A stretch of DNA of 64,000 nucleotides from JBEVOS01 sp044226655 (GTDB taxonomy: Bacteria > Pseudomonadota > Alphaproteobacteria > Caulobacterales > Aquidulcibacteraceae), in assembly GCA_044226655.1 (NCBI GenBank), contig JBGAGO010000001.1, positions 62,001 through 126,000 on the forward strand, given 5' to 3'. Numbering within the stretch: position 1 is the stretch's first letter; each line of letters starts with the position of its first letter. The notes under the pieces were generated by a model. It was given only the letters and a program-made list of their open reading frames with translations, was not told where the DNA came from and did no database searches. A program made the translations under genes and the position numbers. Positions 50,401-58,203 of the stretch are shown here, one piece after another.

Positions 50401-52290
50401 AAACGCGGCCGTGACCTGCTCAAGATCGATCGCCGCGCCATCGGCCGAGCGCATGTCGAGATCGTGGATCTGCACGATTAGCGCCGGCGCCTGCTCATCG
50501 GCCGCCAGCGACAGCCGGTAATTCACCTCGGAGCCGACGAACAAACCGAAATGTTCGAAGATCGGCAGCGTCGAGGACAGCGGCAGCAGATCGCCGCGCA
50601 CATAAATCTTGCAGCGCAAGCTATCGGGCGCATCGCCGGCGCGGCGGAAGGCGCGCATACGCACGGCTTCATCGTGGCGCGCATCGAGAATCTCGACCGC
50701 ATCGTCGAGCGCGTCCTGTGCGCTATTGCGTTCGCGATAGCCGGCGGAGAAGGCGCCCGAAAACCGCGTGCGCACGCGCTCGCGCGCGCTCTCGCTGAAG
50801 GCCGGCGCGGTGAGCAGCGCGTCCGCGAAACTGTCTTCCCAGGTGCGCGAGAGCGCGGCCACATCGGCGTTCAGCGCCGCGAGATCCGGCTCGGGCAAAG
50901 CGCGATCGATGTCGGCGATCAGATAGTGCACACGCGCCAGCGGGCTTTCGCCCAAGGTCGGCTCGAACGAATCGACATAGCCGCCATAGGCCTGGATGAG
51001 CCGCGCGCCGACAGCCTCACGCAAGGTCGAGTTGAAGCGGTCCTTGGGCAGATAGGCGATCGCGGAGACGAAGCGGTTGAACCGGTCGCGCCGCACGAAG
51101 ATCGCCGGGCGCGGCCTGTCCATCAAATGGACGATCTCGCGCGCGCTCTCCAGCAGCGCCTCTCGCGACATCTGCCAAAGCTCGTCGCGCGGATAGGTCT
51201 CGATCACGTGGCGCAGCGATTTCTCGCTGTGGCCGCCGGGACGGAAGCCCGCATGCGCCACGACCCAGGCGGCGCGGCGGCGCAGCATCGGGATTTCGCG
51301 CGTTGGATCGGTGAAGGCTTCGGTGGTGAAGAGGCCTATGAAGCGCGTCTCGCCCTTCAATTCGCCCTGCGCGTCATAGCGTTTGACGCCGACATAGTCG
51401 GCGGCGGTGCGGCGGTGCACGCGCGAGCGAAGCGTAGATTTCGCAACGACGAGCGGCGTCGGTTCGTTGAGCAGGCGCTTCCATTCGGGCGTCAGCAGCA
51501 AGGGCTCGTTCGAGCTGCGCAGCACGTAGCGCTCGGGATCGCGCAGCAGGCCGAGTCCGGTCTCTTCCAGAATGGTCGGCTCGACCGCCTGCAATTCGCC
51601 AGACGCGTCGCGGACATATTCGTAATCGCGCGCGCCGAGGAAGGTGAACCGATCGGCCGCCAGCCAGCGCAGCAAGGCCACGCCCTCGCCCACCTCTTCG
51701 CTCGTCAGCGCCGTGTGCGCCCGCTCGAGTTCGTCAGCGGCGGCCAGCATGCGCGCTTTCAGCGGCGCGAAATCCGAGACGATGCTGCGCACATCCGCGA
51801 GCGTGGCGCGCACGCCGCGCAGCAGCTCCTCGCTGCGGGCCTCGCCCAGCTGCGGCAGCAGCACCTGGATGAAGGAGCGCGCGCCCGTGGGCGCGGCGGC
51901 GATCGGATGCGCCAGCGCCAGCGCCGCCAGGCCCTGATCGGCCAATTCGCCCATCACCGAATCGACCAGGAACGGCATATCGGGCCCGACGATTTCGAGC
52001 ACGGTGCGCCCCAGAGGCCGCCCGCCTTGTCCGGACGCGGGCCGGATGCGCGCGGCCTGGGTTTGGCCGGGCTGGGCCTTGGCCCAAATCCAGAAATCAT
52101 GGGCCATCGCCAGCGGATCGGAGACCGCCTCGGGCGAGGTTTCGCCCTGCATGTCGGCGAACAGCGCCGTCAGGAACGCGCGCGCATCGGGCGCCAGGAC
52201 CCCATCGGCCACGAAGCCGTGAAACTCGGCTGCGGCCGCAGCGCGCAGGAATCCATCGACGTCCGCGGCGGGTCGCGTTGCAGTGTCCAT
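47425..52290 (-). CDS. NAD-specific glutamate dehydrogenase, 180-kDa class
   Basis: A 1621-residue enzyme of the L-180 class that oxidises glutamate to 2-oxoglutarate with NAD, mainly for amino-acid catabolism. The catalytic core lies about residues 700-1180: FGPIARGGLRWSDRRDDFR, AQQVKNAIIVPVGAKGGFFPK (substrate Lys), VGVGDMSGDVFGNGMLLS-type Rossmann loop (GVGDMSGDVFGNGM) and AFDHRHIFLDPNP. The long N-terminal half has ACT-like regulatory segments, as in the family. The length fits Caulobacter and Streptomyces members. GAGG precedes the ATG. It is preceded by a 391-bp leader with hairpins. Confidence 0.95.
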   Translation of the reverse strand: MDTATRPAADVDGFLRAAAAAEFHGFVADGVLAPDARAFLTALFADMQGETSPEAVSDPLAMAHDFWIWAKAQPGQTQAARIRPASGQGGRPLGRTVLEIVGPDMPFLVDSVMGELADQGLAALALAHPIAAAPTGARSFIQVLLPQLGEARSEELLRGVRATLADVRSIVSDFAPLKARMLAAADELERAHTALTSEEVGEGVALLRWLAADRFTFLGARDYEYVRDASGELQAVEPTILEETGLGLLRDPERYVLRSSNEPLLLTPEWKRLLNEPTPLVVAKSTLRSRVHRRTAADYVGVKRYDAQGELKGETRFIGLFTTEAFTDPTREIPMLRRRAAWVVAHAGFRPGGHSEKSLRHVIETYPRDELWQMSREALLESAREIVHLMDRPRPAIFVRRDRFNRFVSAIAYLPKDRFNSTLREAVGARLIQAYGGYVDSFEPTLGESPLARVHYLIADIDRALPEPDLAALNADVAALSRTWEDSFADALLTAPAFSESARERVRTRFSGAFSAGYRERNSAQDALDDAVEILDARHDEAVRMRAFRRAGDAPDSLRCKIYVRGDLLPLSSTLPIFEHFGLFVGSEVNYRLSLAADEQAPALIVQIHDLDMRSADGAAIDLEQVTAAFEEAFEAVWTGQTESDGFNRVVLRLGVGWREAALLRALARYRQQTGLDPSQAVQEAALAAHPDIAALILALFRVRFDPSLPEDMPEDMPARTAWAHEISGKIETALKAVTSLDEDRVLRRMTALVDAAQRTNFYQKDSEGRAKPYISIKIASRELADLPAPKPYREIWISGPQVEGVHLRFGPIARGGLRWSDRRDDFRTEILDLVKAQQVKNAIIVPVGAKGGFFPKRLPARGAPNYQEEGVAAYRTFLRGLLDITDNLAGETVTPPKDVVRWDGDDPYLVVAADKGTATFSDIANALAVDYGFWLGDAFASGGSVGYDHKAMGITAKGAWEAVKRHFRELGKNIQEEAFDVIGVGDMSGDVFGNGMLLSKKIRLVAAFDHRHIFLDPNPADLDKSWAERKRLFDLPRSSWDDYDKSLLSQGGGVFARTLKSIAVTPEIAHLTGLTAVEVTPSELITALLKAECELLWFGGIGTFVKSHLESHADVGDKANDTQRVDGRDVRARVIGEGANLGVTQAGRVEFARKGGRINTDAVDNSAGVDTSDHEVNIKILLSDVIRSGDLKEKDRPALLAAMTDEVGALVLVDNYDQTGALSLSESTAVEDIDSHERFIARLEAAGKLSRAVEGLPTMDEFRALRAAHLGLTRPELSKLIAYAKIDLFDALMESDAPDDPAFHAPLVAYFPQQLHKYDAEIRRHRLHRALVATYLADDVINAGGPSFVDRVRETVSAEPVAIACAFEAARRIFDLKELGAEIDALDNRASAAVQIQLHQQIAAMLRRTIIYLVRHGNLFGRGLENAIAAYRAPIAALREAGEGALSEIERAGAAARRAHLVAAGAPDTIAAKIALLAPLAATLDIADLAERRRLPVLPTAYLYRAVGARLQLDALRAAAASLRLDAHWDRLAMRRTVESFFDTQRQLTDFAASKIGDSGALNDQKRAASAVDAWVNGLGPGVAASLSAIDQLGGDGGWTFAKLTLANAELSTIALAAGR

Positions 52291-52306
52291 GAGGAGCCTC
52301 TTTGGC

Positions 52307-52334
52307 GCGCGGTTCGAACGCCGTTCGAACGCGC
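52307..52334. promoter_or_regulatory. Inverted repeat upstream of NAD-GDH
   Basis: TTCGAACG (52313-52320) and CGTTCGAA (52322-52329) mirror each other around one base, and the arms extend as GCGC/GCGC with a one-base bulge. It sits 17 bp upstream of the GDH start codon, where a repressor or a leader hairpin could block expression. Confidence 0.45.
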
Positions 52335-52410
52335 CAGCGCGCGGCTATCTAGTGCCGTACGCGGCGTTAATCCAGATATCGTGCAGCATAGCTCAGGCGC
52401 CAAATGAGAA

Positions 52411-52437
52411 CGCCGCCGGGCTCATCACCCGGCGGCG
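52411..52437 (-). terminator. Terminator-like hairpin in GDH leader
   Basis: GCCGCCGGG and CCCGGCGGC (plus one flanking C-G pair) form a 10-bp stem with a 7-nt loop; on the minus strand it is followed by TTCTCATTT. It lies 121 bp upstream of the GDH ATG and 245 bp past the AI-2E stop. Confidence 0.6.
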
Positions 52438-52529
52438 CCACAGGCCCCACAGCAGGCTGGGTGGGGGACGCACGCGGAGGCCTGTCTCGAACGGCGTGCG
52501 GAGAGCAAACGCTCGCGTCCGCTCACGCC
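52411..52529 (-). ncRNA. Candidate structured leader RNA or small RNA before NAD-GDH
   Basis: Read on the minus strand, 52529-52493 folds into a long hairpin with three stacked perfect helices (GGCGT/ACGCC, GCGGA/TCCGC, GAGC/GCTC, loop GTTT). Then ACAGGCC (52446-52440, 3' side GGCCTGT partner at 52485-52479) closes a second domain with an inner CCAC/GTGG hairpin. A 10-bp terminator-like hairpin follows. A short frame (start 52602, stop 52393) rich in Arg, Phe and Trp spans it. It may be an attenuator for the GDH gene, a free small RNA, or only the 3' trailer of the AI-2E gene. It matches no family I know. The rest of this 391-bp gap shows nothing else clear. Confidence 0.4.
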
Positions 52530-52681
52530 AAAAACTGAAATGCGCCCCCACTCGCTTCGCATCGCGTCTGCGCACGCTGGCGCGCGCCGCGATAGTCATC
52601 ATTATGTTCGTACATCAGCATACCGCATACGAGAAGTAGCAATTTGTAGAAATTCGTTCCCATCGCCCTTGTGCGCGAAAC

Positions 52682-53734
52682 TTATGCCTCTGACTTGGCG
52701 AAAACAGCGGGCCGCGCATTCTCCGAAAGCAGAATGGCGATCCAACGTGTCGAGTTAAACTGCGCAAACACGATCATCAGCATCACAGTTAATGGCGCCG
52801 CTAAAAAGGCGCCTGCCACGCCCCACAGCGATCCCCAAATCGCCAAGGCCAGCAAAACGACGATCGCGGACAGGTTCAATGACTCGCCCGTCATGCGCGG
52901 CTGCACAAAATTACCTATGGCGAATTGCCAAACGCCGACGCCAAGCGCCACGGCCGCGATATGCGCCGCGTCGGTGAATTGCACGAGGGCGAACGCCGTC
53001 GGCAGCGCGACAGCGACGATCGAGCCGATGGTTGGAATATAGTTCAAGAAAAAGATGAGAAATGCCCAAAACAATGCGTTTTGGAGCCCAATCAGCACCA
53101 GCGATCCGTAAGTGAGCGTCGAGATCAGGAGGCTCATCACAGTCTGAACGTAGAGATAGCTGTCGATCGACGACCTGATCGAATGCAAAACCTCGCGTAC
53201 ATGTTGGCGCTGCGCAGGGTCCTGGAAGATCGCGTCGAGTTTGCGCGGCATCATTGCCGCGGCGGTAAACAAGAAACCAAGATAGATGAGAATGAACACG
53301 AGATCCGATGCGAGCCCGCGGACGCCTTCGGCGATTTGACCAATGATGGCCCGCGGATCGGCGCGCGCCGCCATTTCCGCGACGGTGGGCGGCAGACCAG
53401 GCAGACCAGCACGTCCGTAGGCGTCTGCAATGATGCGATCCAAGCGCGACTCATAGCCGTTCGCGTCGAGCGTAAAATTCCCCAGATTTTGCGCGATGAT
53501 CCAAACCACAAAAACGACAAGGCTAAGCACGACGACTATGGCGAACGGCATAGTCGCAGCCTCAGGCAGCACCGGCAGGCGCTGATGCAGCCAGCGCGCC
53601 AGCCCGTCCATCACCAGCCACAGCACGAGAGCGAGCGCGAATTGTGTCAGCGAATCGCGGAAGAAATAGATGCCCGCGACGATCGCCGCCGTCGCGACGA
53701 TCCACAGGGCGACGATGGCCGATCTCGAGGTCAT
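52682..53734 (-). CDS. AI-2E (PerM/YdiK) family membrane transporter
   Basis: A 350-residue integral membrane protein with about eight hydrophobic helices. The C-terminal segment FLNYIPTIGSIVAVALPTAFALVQF followed by PRMTGESLNLSAIVVLLALAIWG is the hallmark of the AI-2E exporter family (short quotes: FLNYIPTIGSIVAVALP, LNLSAIVVLLALAIWG). Members export signals or act as Na+/H+ antiporters; the role here is open. The frame runs open far upstream, through the divergent HerA-like gene; I placed the start at the ATG at 53734 (MTSRSAIVALWIV). Confidence 0.9.
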   Translation of the reverse strand: MTSRSAIVALWIVATAAIVAGIYFFRDSLTQFALALVLWLVMDGLARWLHQRLPVLPEAATMPFAIVVVLSLVVFVVWIIAQNLGNFTLDANGYESRLDRIIADAYGRAGLPGLPPTVAEMAARADPRAIIGQIAEGVRGLASDLVFILIYLGFLFTAAAMMPRKLDAIFQDPAQRQHVREVLHSIRSSIDSYLYVQTVMSLLISTLTYGSLVLIGLQNALFWAFLIFFLNYIPTIGSIVAVALPTAFALVQFTDAAHIAAVALGVGVWQFAIGNFVQPRMTGESLNLSAIVVLLALAIWGSLWGVAGAFLAAPLTVMLMIVFAQFNSTRWIAILLSENARPAVFAKSEA

Positions 53735-53839
53735 GGCGTCTGATCGGGCGTCTGCAGCGGCCTGGCAAGGCCCGGCAGCCCGAGCGCTTGGCCGGGACCG
53801 CGGCGTGCGCCATGTTGCGCGCGCATCGCGGAGCGGATC

Positions 53840-55339
53840 ATGGCTGATTCCATTCTCATCGGCGTCGCCCCTGAGGGCCCGCAGGCCCTCGCGCTCAAGC
53901 GCGCCAACCGCCACGGCCTGATCGCCGGCGCCACCGGCACGGGAAAGACCGTCACATTGCAAGTCCTGGCCGAAGCCTTCTCCCGCGAAGGTGTCCCGGT
54001 GTTCGCGGCGGACGTGAAGGGCGATCTGTCGGGCGTGGCGGGCCCCGCGCCGACGCCCCTGCCCGGCTGGGCGAGCGCGCGCGCCCAGGAGATCGGCATC
54101 ACGATCGAGCCGCAGGCCTGCCCCGTGACGTTCTGGGACGTCTACGGCGACCTCGGCCATCCGGTGCGCACCACGGTGACCGAGATGGGTCCGGTGCTGA
54201 TGGCGCGCATTCTGGAATGCACCGAGGCCCAGGAAGGCGCCATCACGATCGCTTTCCACATGGCCGACAAGGAAGGCTGGGCGCTCCTCGATATGAAGGA
54301 TCTGCGCGCCCTGCTGACCTACATCTCCGAGAACGCCGACGAGGTCGGCAAGACCTACGGCCTCGTCACGCCGACGACGATCGCGGCCCTGCAGCGCAAA
54401 TTGCTGCAGCTCGAATTGGACGGCGCGGAGCGCTTCTTCGGCGAGCCGGCGCTGCAATTGTCCGATCTGATGCGCGTGGCGCCGGATGGGCGCGGCGTCG
54501 TCAATCTGCTCGCCGCCGAGAAACTCATCCAATCGCCGCGGCTCTATTCCACCTTCCTGCTGTGGCTGCTGAGCGAGCTGTGGGAAGAGCTGCCGGAAGT
54601 TGGCGATCTCGATAAGCCGAAGCTCGTGTTCTTCTTCGATGAAGCGCATTTGCTGTTCAAAGACGCGTCGAAAGCGCTGCTCGACCGGGTCGAACAGGTC
54701 GTGCGGCTGATCCGCTCCAAAGGCGTCGGCATCTATTTCATCACGCAATCGCCGGCTGACGTGCCTGATCCCGTGCTCGCGCAATTGGGCAACCGCGTGC
54801 AGCACGCGCTGCGCGCCTACACGCCCGCCGATCAGAAGGCTGTGCGCGTCGCGGCCGCCTCGTTCCGCGCCAATCCGGGCGTCGATGTCGCCAAATCCAT
54901 TCAGGAGCTGAAGGTCGGCGAGGCGCTGGTTTCGACGCTCGATGAGCACGGCGCGCCCACGCCCGTCGCCATCACCAAAGTACGCCCGCCGGCCAGCCAA
55001 GTCGGCCCGCTCTTATTGGCGACGCGCCAATCCATCATCGCGCAGAGCCCGATGGCCAAGACCTATACGACGCCGATCGACCGCGAGTCGGCGTACGAAA
55101 TTCTGAGCAAGCGCGCCGAACGCGCCGAGCAGGACGCGCAGAAGGAAGCCGATCGCGCCGCCAAACAGGCCGAAAAGGATCGCGCAGCGCGCGCGCCCGC
55201 ACGGCGCCCCGCCTCAACCGGCAACGCCACCGTGCGCGCCGTCGAACGCGCCGGCACGCGCGTGGCGACCAACATCTTCTCGACCATTGCGCGCGAGATC
55301 GTGCGCGGCGTGATGGGCACGCCGCGACGCCGGCGCTAG
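53840..55339 (+). CDS. HerA-like ATPase, DUF853 (YjgR) family
   Basis: A 499-residue ATPase. Walker A is GLIAGATGTGKTVTLQ (about residues 28-43), Walker B KLVFFFDEAHLLF, and FITQSPADVPDPVLAQLGNRVQHALRAYT holds the sensor/Arg residues (short: FITQSPADVPDPVLAQLGNR). The C-terminal 90 residues are a charged Ala/Arg/Lys coiled region. It is in the HerA/FtsK-like fold as DUF853 helicases, common and of unclear function. It is divergent from the AI-2E gene with about 105 bp between. Confidence 0.9.
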   Translation: MADSILIGVAPEGPQALALKRANRHGLIAGATGTGKTVTLQVLAEAFSREGVPVFAADVKGDLSGVAGPAPTPLPGWASARAQEIGITIEPQACPVTFWDVYGDLGHPVRTTVTEMGPVLMARILECTEAQEGAITIAFHMADKEGWALLDMKDLRALLTYISENADEVGKTYGLVTPTTIAALQRKLLQLELDGAERFFGEPALQLSDLMRVAPDGRGVVNLLAAEKLIQSPRLYSTFLLWLLSELWEELPEVGDLDKPKLVFFFDEAHLLFKDASKALLDRVEQVVRLIRSKGVGIYFITQSPADVPDPVLAQLGNRVQHALRAYTPADQKAVRVAAASFRANPGVDVAKSIQELKVGEALVSTLDEHGAPTPVAITKVRPPASQVGPLLLATRQSIIAQSPMAKTYTTPIDRESAYEILSKRAERAEQDAQKEADRAAKQAEKDRAARAPARRPASTGNATVRAVERAGTRVATNIFSTIAREIVRGVMGTPRRRR

Positions 55340-55347
55340 CGCGCGTT

Positions 55348-56454
55348 TCAGCCCTCGACGATGCCGCGTTTCCACTCCGCATCGCGGCGTGGCAGCGCGA
55401 GATAATCCTGCGAGCGCATTTCCATCAGGCGCGAGACCGTACGTTCGAATTCGAAGCTCTGATCGCCCGCCGGATAAAGATCCTGCGGAATCGCATCGGC
55501 TGAAACCACGAGCTTGGCCTTCGCCTCGTAGAGCGTGTCGATCAGGATGCGGAAGCGCGCCGCTTCTTCGCGCCGCTGCGGCGACATTTTGGGAACGTCT
55601 TCCAGCAGAATGGTGTGAAAGCGCTCCGCGATTTCCAGATAATCCGCCGCGCCGAGCGGGCGCATGCAGAGCTCTTCGAATGTGAACCGCGCCACGCCGG
55701 CCGCCTGACGATGAACGATGAGCGCACGCCCGCCGACGTCGAGCGCCACCTCATGCGGCTGCGCGCCAAAGGTGAGCCGCGTCCACGCGCGCTCCATCGC
55801 CTCCGATGCGGCCGGCCCGAGCGGCGCGTAATAGACCGGCGCGGCCAGCAAGCGCTCCAGCCGATAATCGCGCGGCCCGGCCAGCGACACGACATCCAGC
55901 TTTTCCTTCAAGAGCGCGATGAAGGGCGTGAAAAGCTGCCGGTTGAGGCCGTTCTTGTAGAGATCGTCCGGCGCGCGGTTCGATGTGGCGACAATCACGA
56001 CGCCGGCCGCGAATAAACGTTCGAACAGCCGCCCCAGGATCATCGCATCGGCGATGTCGCTCACCGCGAATTCGTCGAAGCACAACAAGCGCGCGTCATC
56101 CGCGATGTCTTTTGCGGCCTGCGCGATCAGCGTGTTCGGCTCGACATCGCCGCGCGCGCGCAGATCGCGCATGAACGCGTGGCGGCCGAGCATGAATTCG
56201 TGAAAATGCGTGCGCAGCTTCCGTTTGATTGGCGCGGCCTCGAAGAAGAGGTCCATCATCAGGCTCTTGCCGCGCCCGACCGGCCCCCAGATGTAGAGCC
56301 CGCGCGGCGGCGGCCTGCGCGCCAGAAATCCGGGCCCGCGCGCCAAATCCTCGGCCAGATCGTCCAGCCGGATCGCGAGCGCTTCCTGTGCGCCATCCGC
56401 CGTCAGCGCGCCTTCGGCGATGCGGCGGCGGTAAGCGTCGAGCGTCTCTCCCAT
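55348..56454 (-). CDS. zapE: Cell division protein ZapE (AFG1-like ATPase)
   Basis: A 368-residue AAA-type ATPase. Walker A is YIWGPVGRGKSLMMDLF (about residues 63-79), Walker B RLLCFDEFAVSDIADAMIL, and IVATSNRAPDDLY holds sensor 1. This is the ZapE/AFG1 family; in E. coli ZapE contracts with FtsZ rings during stress, and in eukaryotes Afg1 acts in mitochondria. The ATG at 56454 overlaps the upstream thioredoxin-like gene's stop by 1 bp (TGATG). In many alphaproteobacteria zapE lies near sdh or lpd genes. Confidence 0.93.
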   Translation of the reverse strand: MGETLDAYRRRIAEGALTADGAQEALAIRLDDLAEDLARGPGFLARRPPPRGLYIWGPVGRGKSLMMDLFFEAAPIKRKLRTHFHEFMLGRHAFMRDLRARGDVEPNTLIAQAAKDIADDARLLCFDEFAVSDIADAMILGRLFERLFAAGVVIVATSNRAPDDLYKNGLNRQLFTPFIALLKEKLDVVSLAGPRDYRLERLLAAPVYYAPLGPAASEAMERAWTRLTFGAQPHEVALDVGGRALIVHRQAAGVARFTFEELCMRPLGAADYLEIAERFHTILLEDVPKMSPQRREEAARFRILIDTLYEAKAKLVVSADAIPQDLYPAGDQSFEFERTVSRLMEMRSQDYLALPRRDAEWKRGIVEG

Positions 56455-57050
56455 CAGGCGGCGGGCTTGAGATCGGCGGCGAGCCAGGCGCGCGCTTGCG
56501 CATCGCGCCCATTCAGCACGCGCCATTCCGGCCCGTGCCGCCAGATCAGCGCCGGAAGGGCCAGATGGCCGTCATTGGCCGCCAGCACGGCGTCGATGTC
56601 GCGCAGGCTGGCGCGGCCCCATTCCGCGAAGCCCTCGCGTTCGCCGGGCGCGAGCGCGCTGTCAGCGCCGGTGCGCGCGCGGGCGAGCGCGACCGCCCGG
56701 TCGACATCGGCGGCGGGCGCCCGCTCCGGCGCCACCAGGATTAGGCGCACGGCATAGCCATCGCGCTGCAGCGCGGCGAGGTCCCGGTCGAGAAAGGCCG
56801 CGCAGCCGCGGCAGGACGGGCTGGCCAGCGCCCACACCACCGGGCCCGGCGCGGGCTGGCCGACCCAGGGCGCTTTTTCCAGAGTTTCCGCCAATCCCGG
56901 AGCCTCGCGGAGCACAATCAAGGGCGCATGCTGGAGGCTCAGCGCCAAATTGACGAGCCCGGCCCCCGCCAGCAACGCCGCGCCGCCGAGCCCAGCGAGC
57001 AGCGCCGCCAGGATTCCTGGCCGCAAAACCTGGGCAGGCGCTTGCGCCAC
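56454..57050 (-). CDS. Membrane-anchored thioredoxin-fold protein
   Basis: A 198-residue protein with an N-terminal transmembrane helix (about 12-37) and a periplasmic thioredoxin-like domain. The likely redox site is SPSCRGCAAFL (CRGC, a CxxC motif) after the strand PVVWALAS, like DsbC/DsbG or TlpA-type proteins. The C-terminal strand region with ALPALIWRHGPEWRVLNG fits the family cis-Pro segment (LPAL). It begins at GTG 57050. It is translationally coupled to zapE, whose link to a periplasmic disulfide protein is not obvious. Confidence 0.72.
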   Translation of the reverse strand: MAQAPAQVLRPGILAALLAGLGGAALLAGAGLVNLALSLQHAPLIVLREAPGLAETLEKAPWVGQPAPGPVVWALASPSCRGCAAFLDRDLAALQRDGYAVRLILVAPERAPAADVDRAVALARARTGADSALAPGEREGFAEWGRASLRDIDAVLAANDGHLALPALIWRHGPEWRVLNGRDAQARAWLAADLKPAA

Positions 57051-57123
57051 GGGCTACCTTGCTCCTTTTCTCACCACGCAAACGGTGACAAAGCCCGTTC
57101 GCACAGCAAAGGCAATCGCACGC

Positions 57124-58203
57124 ATGTCTGCGGCTCTGAGTTCAGATCAACCGGCGCCCCCGCCCGAAACCGACAAGCACATCGTGGACGTGCTGATCGA
57201 GGAACGCGCGCCCGATCTGAGCCGCAGCGTCTATTGGCGCTATGTGCGTCCCCCGCTCTACAAGGCGCTGCACTATGACAAAGCGCGGCGCATGGCGGAT
57301 GCGATCGCGCCGCTGCCCGGCCGCGATGCGATGGAGCACATCGCCGAGCTTTTGCGCCTACGCGTGCAGGTGCGCGGGATCGAGCGGATACCGGCCGATG
57401 GCCGCGTCGTCATCGTGGCCAACCATCCCACCGGCATCGCCGATGGCGTGGCGATGTACGATGGGCTGAAAACGCTGCGGCCAGACATTTGCTTCTTCGC
57501 CAACGCCGATGCGCACCGCGTCTGCCCCGGCTTTATCGATTGCCTCATCCCGGTCGAGTGGGTGCTGACCAAGCGCAATCATGAGAAGACCAAGCTCACG
57601 CTGCGCATGGCGAGCCAGGCCTTCAAGGATGAGCGCGCCATCATGATCTTTCCGGCGGGCCGGCTGGCGCGGCGGCAGGACGGAATCATTCAGGACCCGC
57701 CCTGGGAAGCTTCCGCCGTGTCGCTGGCGCGCAAGAACAAGGCGCCGGTCACGCCGATCCATGTGCGCGGGCCCTATCCAATCTATTTTCACACCTTCGA
57801 TCGGTTCTCGAAGGAGCTGCGCGACATCACGCTGTTCCACGAGCTGCTGAACAAAGCCGGGCAGCTCTACACGCTCACCGTCGGCCCGCTGATCCCGCCG
57901 GAGCATTTGGCGGGCGACGCCGCGGAGGTGTCGCATCGCCTCAAGCTCTATGTCGAACGCGAATTGGGCGCGACCCGCCCCGCCGGCTGCGGGGGCTTAT
58001 CGCTTCCCACCCCCGGACGGGGGGGGGGGCGGCGCGACGCGCGGTGGAGGGGGTGCGCCGAGCGCGCGACGCCGAGTCTCGATTGCGCCAACACGCCAAA
58101 CATTTGCGCGCGTGGCTCACCCCCTCCTGACCTCCCCCTTTCAGGGGGAGGAAGGCGCCGCCTGCTTGAGCGCGCGCAGGGTTTCGGCGCGATAGCGCGT
58201 TAG
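57124..58203 (+). CDS. PlsC-like acyltransferase with repeat-derived C-terminus
   Basis: A 359-residue protein. About residues 95-260 have the acyltransferase pattern: VVIVANHPTGIADG (HxxxxD-like site as NHPTGIAD), FFANADAHRVCPGFIDCLIPVEW, IMIFPAGRLARRQ (glycine-rich motif III) and a later TPIHVRGPYP. This suggests a 1-acylglycerol-3-phosphate-type acyltransferase near the membrane. The last 65-70 residues, after RELGATRPA, are low-complexity Arg/Gly/Pro text translated from the palindromic repeat at 58012-58154, so the original end seems lost. The start MSAALSSDQ is used. Confidence 0.82.
   Translation: MSAALSSDQPAPPPETDKHIVDVLIEERAPDLSRSVYWRYVRPPLYKALHYDKARRMADAIAPLPGRDAMEHIAELLRLRVQVRGIERIPADGRVVIVANHPTGIADGVAMYDGLKTLRPDICFFANADAHRVCPGFIDCLIPVEWVLTKRNHEKTKLTLRMASQAFKDERAIMIFPAGRLARRQDGIIQDPPWEASAVSLARKNKAPVTPIHVRGPYPIYFHTFDRFSKELRDITLFHELLNKAGQLYTLTVGPLIPPEHLAGDAAEVSHRLKLYVERELGATRPAGCGGLSLPTPGRGGGRRDARWRGCAERATPSLDCANTPNICARGSPPPDLPLSGGGRRRLLERAQGFGAIAR
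58012..58154. repeat. Palindromic C/G-rich repeat, copy C (inverted)
   Basis: The right end GGCTCACCCCCTCCTGACC then CTCCCCCTTTCAGGGGGAGG is the reverse complement of copy A's left end, with a few changes. The left end with GCGGTGGAGGGGGTG matches the reverse complement of copy A's right end. It includes a run of eleven G. The element overlaps the 3' ends of both flanking convergent genes. Confidence 0.8.

Noticed and set aside
52307..52334. GGTTCGAAC as the T-arm of a tRNA
   Set aside because: The motif occurs twice within an inverted repeat and no acceptor or anticodon arms can be built around it.
53735..55000. Long upstream extension of the AI-2E transporter frame
   Set aside because: It lies opposite the HerA-like ATPase and has shadow-type composition; the membrane protein starts naturally at 53734.
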